Shown: positions 37,797 to 45,988 of the stretch, piece after piece
Numbering within the stretch: the stretch's first letter is position 1
Layout of the letters: each line of letters opens with the position of its first letter
Assembly (NCBI RefSeq): GCF_023370075.1
Contig: NZ_CP097151.1
Span: 248,001-312,000 of the forward strand
DNA: 64,000 bases
Direction of reading: 5' to 3'
DNA from: Deinococcus sp. QL22
Lineage (GTDB): Bacteria; Deinococcota; Deinococci; Deinococcales; Deinococcaceae
The notes under the pieces: model-generated
Database searches by the model: none
Told to the model about the DNA's origin: nothing
The model's input: only the letters and a program-made list of their open reading frames with translations
Made by a program: the position numbers and the translations under genes

Positions 37797-38483
37797 TCAG
37801 TGACTGACAGTTGCTCCGGTGTTCCACAACAAGACCGGCCGGGTGTCCAGAGTTGAGAAGGCCTCGCGAACCTGCACCAACTGCTGCGCCCGCTCTTCAG
37901 GGGTCTTGCGCACCGGGCTGAAGCTCATGACCGGCGCGAGGACGTTGTAGCCGACGAAATAGAACATGCCGTGCTGAATGTGAAACAGGATGACGTCCAT
38001 CTCGCCGTCCCGCGCGCCGTGACCGAACATGTCCTCGGTGCTGCCGGTGGTGAAAAGCAACATCGCCCGTCGGCCCTGGAAGCCACCCGTTTCGAAACGG
38101 CCGACACTTCCCCCATAGGCTACGCCCATTGCGAACACGCGGTCTACCCAGCCTTTGAGCAGGGCCGGCAGGGAGAACCACCACATCGGGAAGGAGAAGA
38201 CCAACAGATCTGCGCGCTGCACCTTCTCGATTTCTGCCGCGACGTCCGGGGCGAACGTGCTGTGATTCACGGCTTTGACCTGTTCAACCTGGGGTTTGAA
38301 GTGTCCGACCAGTTCATGCTCAAAATCGTTCCGGCCAAGTTCTGGGTTCCAATCCATCTGGTAGAGGTCACTGATCTCGACCGTATAGCCCTGGGCTTCA
38401 AGGGATCTGGCGGCCTCCCACATCTGAGCAGAGCAAAAGGATTCAGCTTCTGGATGGGCATGAACGATCAGTGCATGTGGCAT
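37797..38483 (-). CDS. NAD(P)H oxidoreductase, flavodoxin-like (MdaB/NQO type)
   Basis: The 228-residue product starts MPHALIVHAHPEAESFCSAQ, the FMN/FAD phosphate-binding opening of the NQO1/MdaB family, with the DLYQMDWNP segment and the diagnostic FSFPMWWFSLPALLKGWVDR block, then LLFTTGSTEDMF. It would reduce quinones or similar electrophiles with NAD(P)H in the cytoplasm. ATG 38483 has AGGAGAGAC in front. Confidence 0.9.
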   Translation of the reverse strand: MPHALIVHAHPEAESFCSAQMWEAARSLEAQGYTVEISDLYQMDWNPELGRNDFEHELVGHFKPQVEQVKAVNHSTFAPDVAAEIEKVQRADLLVFSFPMWWFSLPALLKGWVDRVFAMGVAYGGSVGRFETGGFQGRRAMLLFTTGSTEDMFGHGARDGEMDVILFHIQHGMFYFVGYNVLAPVMSFSPVRKTPEERAQQLVQVREAFSTLDTRPVLLWNTGATVSH

Positions 38484-38579
38484 GAATGTCTCTCCTAGGA
38501 AGCGAAGGTGAATGCTCTGGATGCGGGGCTGAGGAGAGGCGGCTGAGGGCAGCCCCGAGCGGACACTCTGCCCAGGCAA

Positions 38580-38916
38580 AGGCGCTCACCTCAGCCCAGA
38601 GGTAGGCGCATTATTTCGTTCACCGTGCTGGGTGTCTTGAACAGATCCTGGCTTCAGGCTGCGGAAATCAGCACAGGAACCCATCTCCTGTCTGACCAGA
38701 CCAAATAGCCGCAGCGATTGAACCCATATTGCGGCACAAATTCTCCTGTTGGTCGGCCCCTGGCTCCCTCACCGTGCAGGTGATGCCGAGTCTCGTGCGA
38801 TATCCGGACGCACAGAATTCAAATTCACGCGACCAGTGTCTTGCCCACCGCCTGTGCCAATTTCCGCAGGAGATACGGGTGAAACGCTCAAGACACTTCG
38901 CCGGAACTGGAGGACA
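38580..38916. promoter_or_regulatory. upstream region of the catabolic operon
   Basis: This 337-bp region between divergent transcription units must hold the promoter of the 38917-49834 operon. I see no long palindrome and no clear -35/-10 pair. GGAGGACA directly precedes the first start codon. Confidence 0.4.
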
Positions 38917-40353
38917 ATGAACAGCAATTCAACATTGAAGGAGAACCGAGTGACCCACGCTGGAACCAGTGCCGTCCTCGCCGCATTCATGGCGAGTCCT
39001 CCCTTTATTCCGGATTCCGTTCTTGAGGATGCCCGCCGGAGCGTCCTCGACGGGCTCGGCTCTCTGCTCGCCGGTTCGCTGGAACCCCCTGCCCGCATTG
39101 TCCAGGACCTCGTACGCGGTCTCGGACAGGCTGACGACGCCACTGTCTTTAGTGCTGGACGGGCCAGTGCCGCGGGAGCCGCCCTTGCCAACGGCGTCGC
39201 TACGCACATCCTCGAGCTCGACGACATTCACAAGGGCTCCACCGTTCATGCCGCTGCGCCCATCATCCCTGCCGCCCTTGCCGTGGCCGAACGTGAACAT
39301 CAGAGCGGCGCCGCTTTTCTGCGGGCCGTCGTGCTGGGTTACGAAGCCGCGCTGCGTATCGGGGAAGCCGTCAACCCCAGCCACTACCGCCACTGGCACC
39401 CCACCGGCACAGTCGCCACCTTTGGCGCGGCGGTTGCGGCCGGCACCCTGATGGGCCTTGACGAGCGCCAGATGCTTGACGCGCTGGGTACCGCCGGCAC
39501 TCAGGCGGCTGGCCTGTGGGAATTCAATGCGAGCGGCGCCATGAGCAAAACCCTGCATCCTGGCAAGGCTGCCATGAACGGCGTGATGGCCGCGGATCTG
39601 GCCCGGCGCGGCTTCACCGGCGCACCGACCATCCTGGAGGGGCCACGCGGGTTTTTTGCGGCGACCAGCGCCGTCCATGACGCCGAGCGGGTGACCACCG
39701 ACCTGGGTGAGCTGTGGAAGGTCAGCGAGAACGGCTACAAACTGTACTCGTGCTGCGGCCACACCCACACGGCCATCGACGCGGCTCTCGCGCTGCGCCA
39801 AGCCCACGGGTGGACGGCCGAGTGGGTACTGAACCAGGTTCGTGAGGTGCGCGTCGCCACGTACGGCCCGGGCTGGGAGATCGTGAGTGAACGCAATCCC
39901 CACACGCCGTACCAGGCCAAGTTCAGCCTGTCATATGTGGTCAGCGCGGCCTTGCTGGAAGGCGCGGTCGGCCTGACCCAGTTCAGTGAGAACCGTTTTG
40001 GCCCTTCCGGAGTGACGGAGGAAATGTTGGCCCGCCTGCTGCCGCGGGTCCAACCAGCCGTCTCTGCGGAGCTGACCGCCATGTACCCGGCGGCCTGGCC
40101 TGCCCGTGTGGAAGTGGAATTGATTGACGGTCAGGTGCTGCGAGCCGGGGGTGACTTTCCCCGGGGGAATCAGGAGAACCCCGTCAGCACCGCCGAGCTG
40201 GAAGCCAAATTCCGCGCCCTCGTTGAGCCCCGCTTCAGTGAGGCAGTGAGTGAACGGGCGCTGGCGCTGGTCCGTCATATCGAAGCGGTCCCCGACCTCG
40301 CGGTGGCCAGCGCGGAACTCAACACCCTCTGCCAAGGAGCGCGACATGAGTGA
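38917..40353 (+). CDS. MmgE/PrpD family protein
   Basis: A 478-residue member of the MmgE/PrpD superfamily, which includes 2-methylcitrate dehydratase, cis-aconitate decarboxylase and iminodisuccinate epimerase. Family marks: VLDGLGSLLAGS, ELDDIHKGSTVHAAAPIIPA, GYEAALRIGEAVNPSHYRHW, then WHPTGTVATFGAAVAAG and KTLHPGKAAMNGVMAADLAR. ATG 38917 is chosen because of GGAGG just upstream; in-frame upstream codons look non-coding. First gene of the operon; its stop overlaps the next gene. In the Pseudomonas itaconate-degradation cluster a PrpD-like gene accompanies the CoA-transferase, hydratase and lyase, so isomerisation or decarboxylation of a C5/C6 di- or tricarboxylate is a reasonable guess. Confidence 0.9.
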   Translation: MNSNSTLKENRVTHAGTSAVLAAFMASPPFIPDSVLEDARRSVLDGLGSLLAGSLEPPARIVQDLVRGLGQADDATVFSAGRASAAGAALANGVATHILELDDIHKGSTVHAAAPIIPAALAVAEREHQSGAAFLRAVVLGYEAALRIGEAVNPSHYRHWHPTGTVATFGAAVAAGTLMGLDERQMLDALGTAGTQAAGLWEFNASGAMSKTLHPGKAAMNGVMAADLARRGFTGAPTILEGPRGFFAATSAVHDAERVTTDLGELWKVSENGYKLYSCCGHTHTAIDAALALRQAHGWTAEWVLNQVREVRVATYGPGWEIVSERNPHTPYQAKFSLSYVVSAALLEGAVGLTQFSENRFGPSGVTEEMLARLLPRVQPAVSAELTAMYPAAWPARVEVELIDGQVLRAGGDFPRGNQENPVSTAELEAKFRALVEPRFSEAVSERALALVRHIEAVPDLAVASAELNTLCQGARHE

Positions 40354-40897
40354 ACCCGTTTCAACTTTTCAGAATCCTGCCGGGACATGGTCCCAGGCGG
40401 TCTATGACGTCCTCAAAGCGCAGAACGTCCGGCTGGTGCCGTTTGTGCCGGATGGAGGGCACCGTGGCCTGATTGAGCACTGTCAGGCCGACCCGGACAT
40501 GCGCGCTGTGACGCTCACCACCGAGGAAGAAGGCGTCGCCCTGGCAGCTGGTGCCTGGGTGGGCGGCGTGCGGTCCGTGCTGCTCATGCAGTCGAGCGGC
40601 GTTGGCAACTGCATCAACATGCTCTCGCTCCTCAAGACCTGCCAGATGCCCCTCGTCACCTTGGTCACCATGCGCGGCGAGTGGGGGGAGTTCAACCCCT
40701 GGCAAGTCCCCATGGGTCAGGCCACTCCGGACGTACTGCGGGCCATGGGCGTTCTGGTCCAGCGGGTGGATGATCCGGAGCTCCTGCCTGGGGAGGTGGA
40801 CGCGGCCCTGCGGCTGGCGTACAGCACCTACAGTCCGGTCGCGGTGCTGCTCTCGCAAAAGCTGCTGGGCGCCAAGACGTTTGGGAGGAGCAAATGA
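40346..40897 (+). CDS. ThDP-dependent 2-oxo acid decarboxylase, alpha subunit
   Basis: A 183-residue protein equal to the PYR (N-terminal) domain of ThDP enzymes: VPFVPDGGHRGLIEHCQADP, then TLTTEEEGVALAAGAWVGGV (the Glu that activates ThDP) and LLMQSSGVGNCINMLSLLKT. Separate alpha and beta chains are the arrangement of sulfopyruvate decarboxylase (ComDE). Overlaps the PrpD stop by 8 bases and the beta subunit start by 4. Substrate not identifiable; a branched or functionalised 2-oxo acid is inferred from the neighbours. Confidence 0.85.
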   Translation: MSEPVSTFQNPAGTWSQAVYDVLKAQNVRLVPFVPDGGHRGLIEHCQADPDMRAVTLTTEEEGVALAAGAWVGGVRSVLLMQSSGVGNCINMLSLLKTCQMPLVTLVTMRGEWGEFNPWQVPMGQATPDVLRAMGVLVQRVDDPELLPGEVDAALRLAYSTYSPVAVLLSQKLLGAKTFGRSK

Positions 40898-41487
40898 ACG
40901 CGCCCCGACTGGAACGCCGGGCGGTCATGGCGCAGTTGCTCGAGGAGCGCGCAGGCCTGCTGGTCGTCACCGGCCTGGGGGCCACCGCCTGGGACCTTGC
41001 CTCCCTGTCCGACAGCCCATACGACTTCCCATTGTGGGGCGCGATGGGCGGCGCAGCCATGTTCGGGCTGGGCCTCGCCCTCGCCCAACCGGACCGACCG
41101 GTGGTGGTCTTCACGGGGGACGGTGAAATGCTGATGGGCCTCGGCGCCCTGTCGACCATCGCCACCACGCGGCCTTCCAACCTGAGTGTGGTCGTGCTGG
41201 ACAACGAACGCTACGGGGAGACTGGCTCCCAGCACACCCACACTGCGGCCGGAGTCGACCTCGCCGCTGTGGCGCGCGCCTGCGGGTTCGAGCGGACCAC
41301 GACCGTCCGGGAGGCGAGCGGCATTCCGGCCTTGCGGGCCGACCTGCACGCCGGTGGGAATCCCCTCCTGGCTGTGGTGAAAGTGGCCCTCACGGCAGAC
41401 CCCATGACCCTCCCGCCCCGGGACGGCACCTACCTGAAAAACCGCATGCGGGCCGCGCTGCTGGGCCCAACGGCCATCTACGAGTGA
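40894..41487 (+). CDS. ThDP-dependent 2-oxo acid decarboxylase, beta subunit
   Basis: A 197-residue PP (C-terminal) domain protein. The ThDP/Mg motif begins with GDG at 75-77 (VVFTGDGEMLMGLGALSTIA) and ends at Asn 104 (VVLDNERYGETG). GAMGGAAMFGLGLALAQP is the usual segment before it. It would pair with the alpha subunit encoded immediately upstream (ATGA overlap) to give an active decarboxylase, releasing CO2 and an aldehyde, which the aldehyde dehydrogenase later in the operon could oxidise. Confidence 0.86.
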   Translation: MNAPRLERRAVMAQLLEERAGLLVVTGLGATAWDLASLSDSPYDFPLWGAMGGAAMFGLGLALAQPDRPVVVFTGDGEMLMGLGALSTIATTRPSNLSVVVLDNERYGETGSQHTHTAAGVDLAAVARACGFERTTTVREASGIPALRADLHAGGNPLLAVVKVALTADPMTLPPRDGTYLKNRMRAALLGPTAIYE

Positions 41488-41494
41488 GGGGCAG

Positions 41495-42283
41495 ATGTTC
41501 GTCGACCTGAATGCCGACGTGGGCGAAAGCTTTGGAGCGTGGACGCTTGGGCACGACGAGGCGCTTTTCCCCTTCCTGTCTTCTGCCAACGTGGCCTGCG
41601 GCGTTCATGCCGGGGATCCCGTTACCATGCACGCCACCCTCAAGCTTGCCCGGCAGTTCAACGTGGGGGTCGGGGCTCACCCCGGCTTCCCCGACCGAGT
41701 CGGATTCGGGCGGCGCATTCTGGAGGCGAGCCCCGGGGAAGTGTACGCAGACGTGCTGTACCAAGTGTCTGCCCTGGCTGGCATGGCGGCATCGGTCGGC
41801 GTGCCTCTCCGGCACGTGAAGGCGCACGGCGCCCTCTCCACCCGCGCCTGGACCCATGCCCCAACCGCCCAAGCCATTGCTCAAGCCGTCTACGACGTGC
41901 ATCCCACTCTTCCCCTCTTGGTGCTGCCCACCACCTTGCTGGAGACCGAAGCGCGGAAGTTGAGCGTCCCCGTCGTGTTGGAACTCTTCCCGGAACGGGC
42001 GTACCTGCATGACGGGCGCCTGGCCCCGCGGAGCCTGCCAGGCTCCAGCATCCACGACCCGCACGAGGCAGCCTGCCGCGCCGTCACGATGGTGAAGGAA
42101 GGGCGGACTCAGACCCTGGACGGCGGCTTCTTCAAGTTTAAGGCAGACACCTTATGCATTCATGGCGACAACCCTAACGCCGTAGAGATCGCCCGCGCCA
42201 TCCGCGCTGCCTTGGAGGCAGAAGGGATCGAAATTCGGGCCTTTGCCGTTCCCCCCCTGTTCCCCCCTGAGGTATCTGCATGA
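41495..42283 (+). CDS. pxpA: LamB/YcsF family, 5-oxoprolinase subunit A
   Basis: A 262-residue PxpA: MFVDLNADVGESFGAWTLGH with the Asp/Glu residues of the active centre, SSANVACGVHAGDP, VGAHPGFPDRVGFGRR, HVKAHGALS and EAFPERAYL-like ELFPERAYLHDGRL. In the known system PxpA acts with PxpB and PxpC in ATP-dependent opening of the 5-oxoproline lactam. Here only a scrambled remnant of pxpB/pxpC remains (47469-47835), so PxpA is either an orphan, works with subunits encoded elsewhere, or serves a different lactam or hydrolysis step. Confidence 0.92.
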   Translation: MFVDLNADVGESFGAWTLGHDEALFPFLSSANVACGVHAGDPVTMHATLKLARQFNVGVGAHPGFPDRVGFGRRILEASPGEVYADVLYQVSALAGMAASVGVPLRHVKAHGALSTRAWTHAPTAQAIAQAVYDVHPTLPLLVLPTTLLETEARKLSVPVVLELFPERAYLHDGRLAPRSLPGSSIHDPHEAACRAVTMVKEGRTQTLDGGFFKFKADTLCIHGDNPNAVEIARAIRAALEAEGIEIRAFAVPPLFPPEVSA

Positions 42284-43428
42284 CCCTGACCTATCCTGAA
42301 CTCCGCGAACCGGTTCGTGATCTCTGCGCCCGCTTCGACACCCAGTACTGGCTGGACGCTGAACGCGCCGGCTATCCCGAAGCGTTCGTCGACGCCCTGA
42401 CCCAGGCCGGCTGGCTCGCGGCCCTGATTCCCGAGGAGTACGGCGGCGCGGGCCTGGGGTTGACCGAAGCCAGCGTCATCCTTGAGGAAATCAACCGGTC
42501 CGGCGCGAATTCCGGTGCCTGCCATGCCCAGATGTACATCATGGGCACCCTGCTGCGCCACGGGTCAGATGAGCAGAAAGCGCAGTACCTGCCACGCATC
42601 GCCAGCGGAGAACTGCGCCTCCAGTCCTTCGGGGTGACCGAGCCCACCACAGGTTCCGATACCACCCGGCTCAAGACCACCGCAGTGCGCCGGGGTGACA
42701 CCTATGTGATCAATGGGCAAAAGGTCTGGACCTCCCGCCTTCAGCATTCCGACCTGTTGTTGCTGCTGGCCCGGACCACGCCCCTGGCAGACGTCCGCAA
42801 GAAAACAGAAGGCCTGTCCACCTTCCTGGTGGACCTCAGGACCATTGACCGCAGCCGCATGACCGTGCGGCCCATCCAGAACATGGTGGGACACGAGACC
42901 AACGAAGTGTTCTTCGATGACCTGGAAATCCCAGACAGCAGCCTGGTCGGGCAGGAAGGGCAGGGGTTCCGATACGTGCTTGACGGCATGAACGCCGAGC
43001 GGATCCTGATCGCGGCGGAGTGCGTGGGGGACGGGTATTGGTTTACCGAGCGCTCCAGCCGCTACGCCGGCGAGCGAGTGGTGTTCGACCGGCCAATCGG
43101 GCAGAACCAGGGGGTTCAATTTCCGATTGCCCGCGCTTACGTGAATGTGCGCGCAGCGGACCTGATGCGGTATGAGGCGGCGGCCATGTTCGATGCGGGG
43201 CAACCCTGCGGCGCCGAAGCCAACATGGCCAAGCTGCTGGCCGCAGACGCGTCCTGGGAGGCTGCGAACGCCTGTCTCCAGACGCACGGGGGCTTCGGCT
43301 TCGCCGCTGAGTACGACATCGAACGCAAGTTTCGCGAAACGCGGCTCTATCAGGTCGCGCCGATCAGCACCAACCTGATCTTGTCGTTTGTCGGCGAGAA
43401 GGTGCTGGGTATGCCGAGGTCGTACTAG
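42280..43428 (+). CDS. acyl-CoA dehydrogenase family protein
   Basis: A 382-residue FAD flavoprotein of the acyl-CoA dehydrogenase fold: ALIPEEYGGAGLGLTEASVI, QSFGVTEPTTGSDTTRLKTT, GQKVWTSRLQHSD, and near the C-terminus QTHGGFGFAAEYDIERKFRE. The canonical catalytic Glu of short/medium-chain enzymes (in the YEGT motif) is replaced: the sequence after TRLYQ is VAPISTNL. The base is therefore elsewhere, or the enzyme performs a variant reaction. An ACAD gene is also part of the Pseudomonas itaconate cluster. Starts with an ATGA overlap to pxpA. Confidence 0.9.
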   Translation: MTLTYPELREPVRDLCARFDTQYWLDAERAGYPEAFVDALTQAGWLAALIPEEYGGAGLGLTEASVILEEINRSGANSGACHAQMYIMGTLLRHGSDEQKAQYLPRIASGELRLQSFGVTEPTTGSDTTRLKTTAVRRGDTYVINGQKVWTSRLQHSDLLLLLARTTPLADVRKKTEGLSTFLVDLRTIDRSRMTVRPIQNMVGHETNEVFFDDLEIPDSSLVGQEGQGFRYVLDGMNAERILIAAECVGDGYWFTERSSRYAGERVVFDRPIGQNQGVQFPIARAYVNVRAADLMRYEAAAMFDAGQPCGAEANMAKLLAADASWEAANACLQTHGGFGFAAEYDIERKFRETRLYQVAPISTNLILSFVGEKVLGMPRSY

Positions 43429-44568
43429 ATGCTGCCCCTGGAAGGTCTGCGGGTGGTCGCGCTGGAGCAGGCGGTCGCCGGGCCGTTCTGCTCGCGCCAG
43501 CTGGCGGATCTGGGGGCGGATGTCATCAAGGTGGAGCGCCCCGGCGAAGGAGACCTGGCGCGCGGGTATGACGGTGCACTCGGTGGAGTCTCGGCGTACT
43601 TTGCCTGGCTCAACCGTGGCAAGCGCAGCGTGGTGCTGGATCTGAAAAGCCCGGATGGAGCAGCGACCCTGGAAAAATTGCTGGGCGGCGCAGACGTATT
43701 TGTCCACAATCTCCTGCCCGGGGCGGTCGAGCGTCTGGGCTTCGGGTGGGAGACGGTCCGCGAGCGCTTTCCACGCCTGATCTGGGTGTCCATCTCTGGC
43801 TACGGCTTGTCCGGTCCATACGCACACAAAAAGGCCTACGACATGCTGATCCAGGCCGAAGCGGGGGTGATCGCCCTGACCGGCAGCGTGGAGGAGGCCG
43901 CCAAAGTTGGCATCTCTGTGGCGGATATCGCCAGCGGGCTGTACGCCCATTCCAGCATTCTCGCGGCCCTGCTGGTCCGTGGGCGCACCGGGCGGGGGGA
44001 GCGCATCGAGATCTCCATGTTTGAGGCCCTGACCGAATGGATGATGCCGCCCATGTACAGCCTGATCGGTCAGGGGCGTGCACCAGGCCGCGCGGGGCTG
44101 CGGCACAACATGATCGTGCCTTACGGCGCTTACCGCTGTGCAGACGGCCAGGTCATGTTTGCCGTTCAGAACGAGCGTGAATGGGTGAACTTTTGCGCCG
44201 ACGTCTTGGAGCGCCCTGACCTGACCGACGATGAACGGTTCGCGACCAATGCCCAGCGACTCGCGCACCGCGTCCCACTGGAAGACACCATCGAAGCGGC
44301 CTTCGCGGGCCTGAGCCGGGATGAGGTGAGTGCTCGTCTGGAACAGGCTGGGATTGCCAGTGCCCGAGTCAATAGCGTGCAGGAGGTGGTGAACCACCCG
44401 CAGTTGCAGGAGCGTCAGCGCTGGACGCAGGTGCAGACGCCCGTGGGCACCATCCCGGCCCTGCTTCCACCTCACAACCTTGGAAGTGAGCGCCCACGCA
44501 TGGGCCGTGTCCCTGCCCTGGGGGAGCACACCGCCGAGGTTCTGGCCGAACTGGAGCGCGCGCTATGA
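43429..44568 (+). CDS. CaiB/BaiF (family III) CoA-transferase
   Basis: A 379-residue family III CoA-transferase. Opening LEGLRVVALEQAVAGPFCSR, VERPGEGDLAR, NRGKRSVVLDLKSPDG, and the catalytic Asp 138 in KKAYDMLIQAEAG. Such enzymes move CoA between carboxylic acids with succinyl-CoA or another acyl-CoA as donor. Succinyl-CoA:itaconate CoA-transferase of Pseudomonas belongs to this family and lies next to a CitE-like lyase and a MaoC-like hydratase, as here. Confidence 0.92.
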   Translation: MLPLEGLRVVALEQAVAGPFCSRQLADLGADVIKVERPGEGDLARGYDGALGGVSAYFAWLNRGKRSVVLDLKSPDGAATLEKLLGGADVFVHNLLPGAVERLGFGWETVRERFPRLIWVSISGYGLSGPYAHKKAYDMLIQAEAGVIALTGSVEEAAKVGISVADIASGLYAHSSILAALLVRGRTGRGERIEISMFEALTEWMMPPMYSLIGQGRAPGRAGLRHNMIVPYGAYRCADGQVMFAVQNEREWVNFCADVLERPDLTDDERFATNAQRLAHRVPLEDTIEAAFAGLSRDEVSARLEQAGIASARVNSVQEVVNHPQLQERQRWTQVQTPVGTIPALLPPHNLGSERPRMGRVPALGEHTAEVLAELERAL

Positions 44569-45488
44569 TTCCCGCGCGACTGGAACGCAGCCAGCTGTAC
44601 GTTCCTGCTCACCGCTGGCACATGATTGAGAAGGCCGTGACGAGCCCAGCAGATGCGGTGGTTCTGGACCTTGAGGATGCTGTACCGCTGGAGGAGAAGA
44701 TCAGGGCACGGGCGAACGTCATCCGTGCCCTGACCGGGCTGGAGTTCGGAGGGCGGCTGCGGGTGGTTCGCATGAACGGCCTGGACACCCCCTTCGCCTA
44801 CCGCGACCTGACCGAGGTGATGGAGGCTGCCGGTGAGAGACTGGATCTTCTCATGCTGCCCAAGGCAAACGCTGCCCGGGACGTGCAGTTCGTCGAGACC
44901 TTGCTGACGCAGGTGGAAGCGGCTCAGGGCTCCTCACAGGCCACCGGCGTGGAAGTTCAGATTGAAACGGTTGCTGGTGTTCTGAACGTCCGCGAGATTG
45001 CCGCGGCCTCTCCCCGTCTCGAAGCCCTGATCTTCGGGCCGGGCGACTTCGCAGCAAGTGCTCAAATGCCCATCGAACACATCGGAGAACGCGGCGCTTA
45101 CGACGCTGATTATCCCGGTGACCGCTGGCACCACGCCATGCAGTCGATCGTCCTGGCCGCCCGCGCCCACGGGCTGCGCTGCCTGGATGGCCCGTACGCT
45201 CCGCTGGACAACCCGGACGGCCTGGCCCGCATGACCCGAATTGCGCGCGGGCTGGGGTTCGACGGCAAGCAGTGCATCCATCCCAGGCAACTGGACGTGG
45301 TGAACGCAGCGTTTTCTCAGACGCCAGAGGAGGTGGCGCACGCTCAGGCGGTGGTTGCGGCGCTGCACGAAGCCGAGGAAACAGGCCGCGGCGCCGTCAG
45401 CCTGGAAGGCCGAATGGTAGACGCCGCAAACATCCGCATGGCGCAGGTGACCCTGCACCGTTACGCTCAGGAAAGGAGAACCCTGTGA
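44565..45488 (+). CDS. HpcH/HpaI-CitE family lyase, citramalyl-CoA lyase-like
   Basis: A 307-residue TIM-barrel lyase: RSQLYVPAHRWHMIEKAVTS, DAVVLDLEDAVPLEEKIRAR (Mg-binding), QIETVAGVLNVREIAAASPR, LIFGPGDFAAS and GFDGKQCIHPRQLDVVNAAF. CitE-like enzymes cleave beta-hydroxyacyl-CoAs such as malyl-CoA or citramalyl-CoA. With the preceding CoA-transferase and following MaoC protein it makes the last step plausible: citramalyl-CoA to acetyl-CoA and pyruvate. Substrate inferred from context only. Confidence 0.9.
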   Translation: MIPARLERSQLYVPAHRWHMIEKAVTSPADAVVLDLEDAVPLEEKIRARANVIRALTGLEFGGRLRVVRMNGLDTPFAYRDLTEVMEAAGERLDLLMLPKANAARDVQFVETLLTQVEAAQGSSQATGVEVQIETVAGVLNVREIAAASPRLEALIFGPGDFAASAQMPIEHIGERGAYDADYPGDRWHHAMQSIVLAARAHGLRCLDGPYAPLDNPDGLARMTRIARGLGFDGKQCIHPRQLDVVNAAFSQTPEEVAHAQAVVAALHEAEETGRGAVSLEGRMVDAANIRMAQVTLHRYAQERRTL

Positions 45489-45988
45489 CCACCCCCACCA
45501 GCAGCGGTCGCTGCTTCGAGGATTTCGAGCCCGGCCAGGTCATCGAACATCCCCTCGGCCGGACCGTGACCCAGAACGACAACATCTGGTTTACTCTCCT
45601 GACCAACAACACCAACCCCATCCACTTCGACGCACATTACGCCGCGCACACAGAGTTCGGGCGGCCCCTGGTCAACAGTGCGTTCACCATCGCGCTCGTC
45701 ACGGGTCTGTCAGTCTCAGACATGTCGCAAAACGCCGTGAACCTCGGCTGGGACGAAGTGCGCCTCCCACACCCGCTGTTCGAGGGGGACACGGTGTATG
45801 CCCGCAGCGAAGTGCTCTCACTGCGTGAGTCCCGCTCGCGGCCCCACCAGGGGGTGCTGACGTTTAAGACCTCCGGGTACAACCAGCACGGCACGGTCAT
45901 CCTAGAGTTCAAACGCACTGTTCTGGTCTACCGGCGCGGTCAGGTGCCCAGCGTGACCTCGAGGCCCAGCATGAAGGAGACCCCATGA
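45485..45988 (+). CDS. MaoC family dehydratase/enoyl-CoA hydratase
   Basis: A 167-residue hot-dog fold hydratase. FEDFEPGQVIEHPLGRTVTQ, FTLLTNNTNPIHFDAHYAAH (catalytic Asn/Asp-His region), GRPLVNSAFTIALVTGLS. GTG 45485 is chosen as start: GGAAAGGAG lies in front and the codon overlaps the lyase stop. Closest role by context: hydration of mesaconyl-CoA or itaconyl-CoA to citramalyl-CoA. Confidence 0.9.
   Translation: MTTPTSSGRCFEDFEPGQVIEHPLGRTVTQNDNIWFTLLTNNTNPIHFDAHYAAHTEFGRPLVNSAFTIALVTGLSVSDMSQNAVNLGWDEVRLPHPLFEGDTVYARSEVLSLRESRSRPHQGVLTFKTSGYNQHGTVILEFKRTVLVYRRGQVPSVTSRPSMKETP

Noticed and set aside
42565..44529. 654-codon open frame on the minus strand
   Set aside because: It is antisense to the intact acyl-CoA dehydrogenase and CoA-transferase genes, has no domain, and arises from high-GC codon bias.
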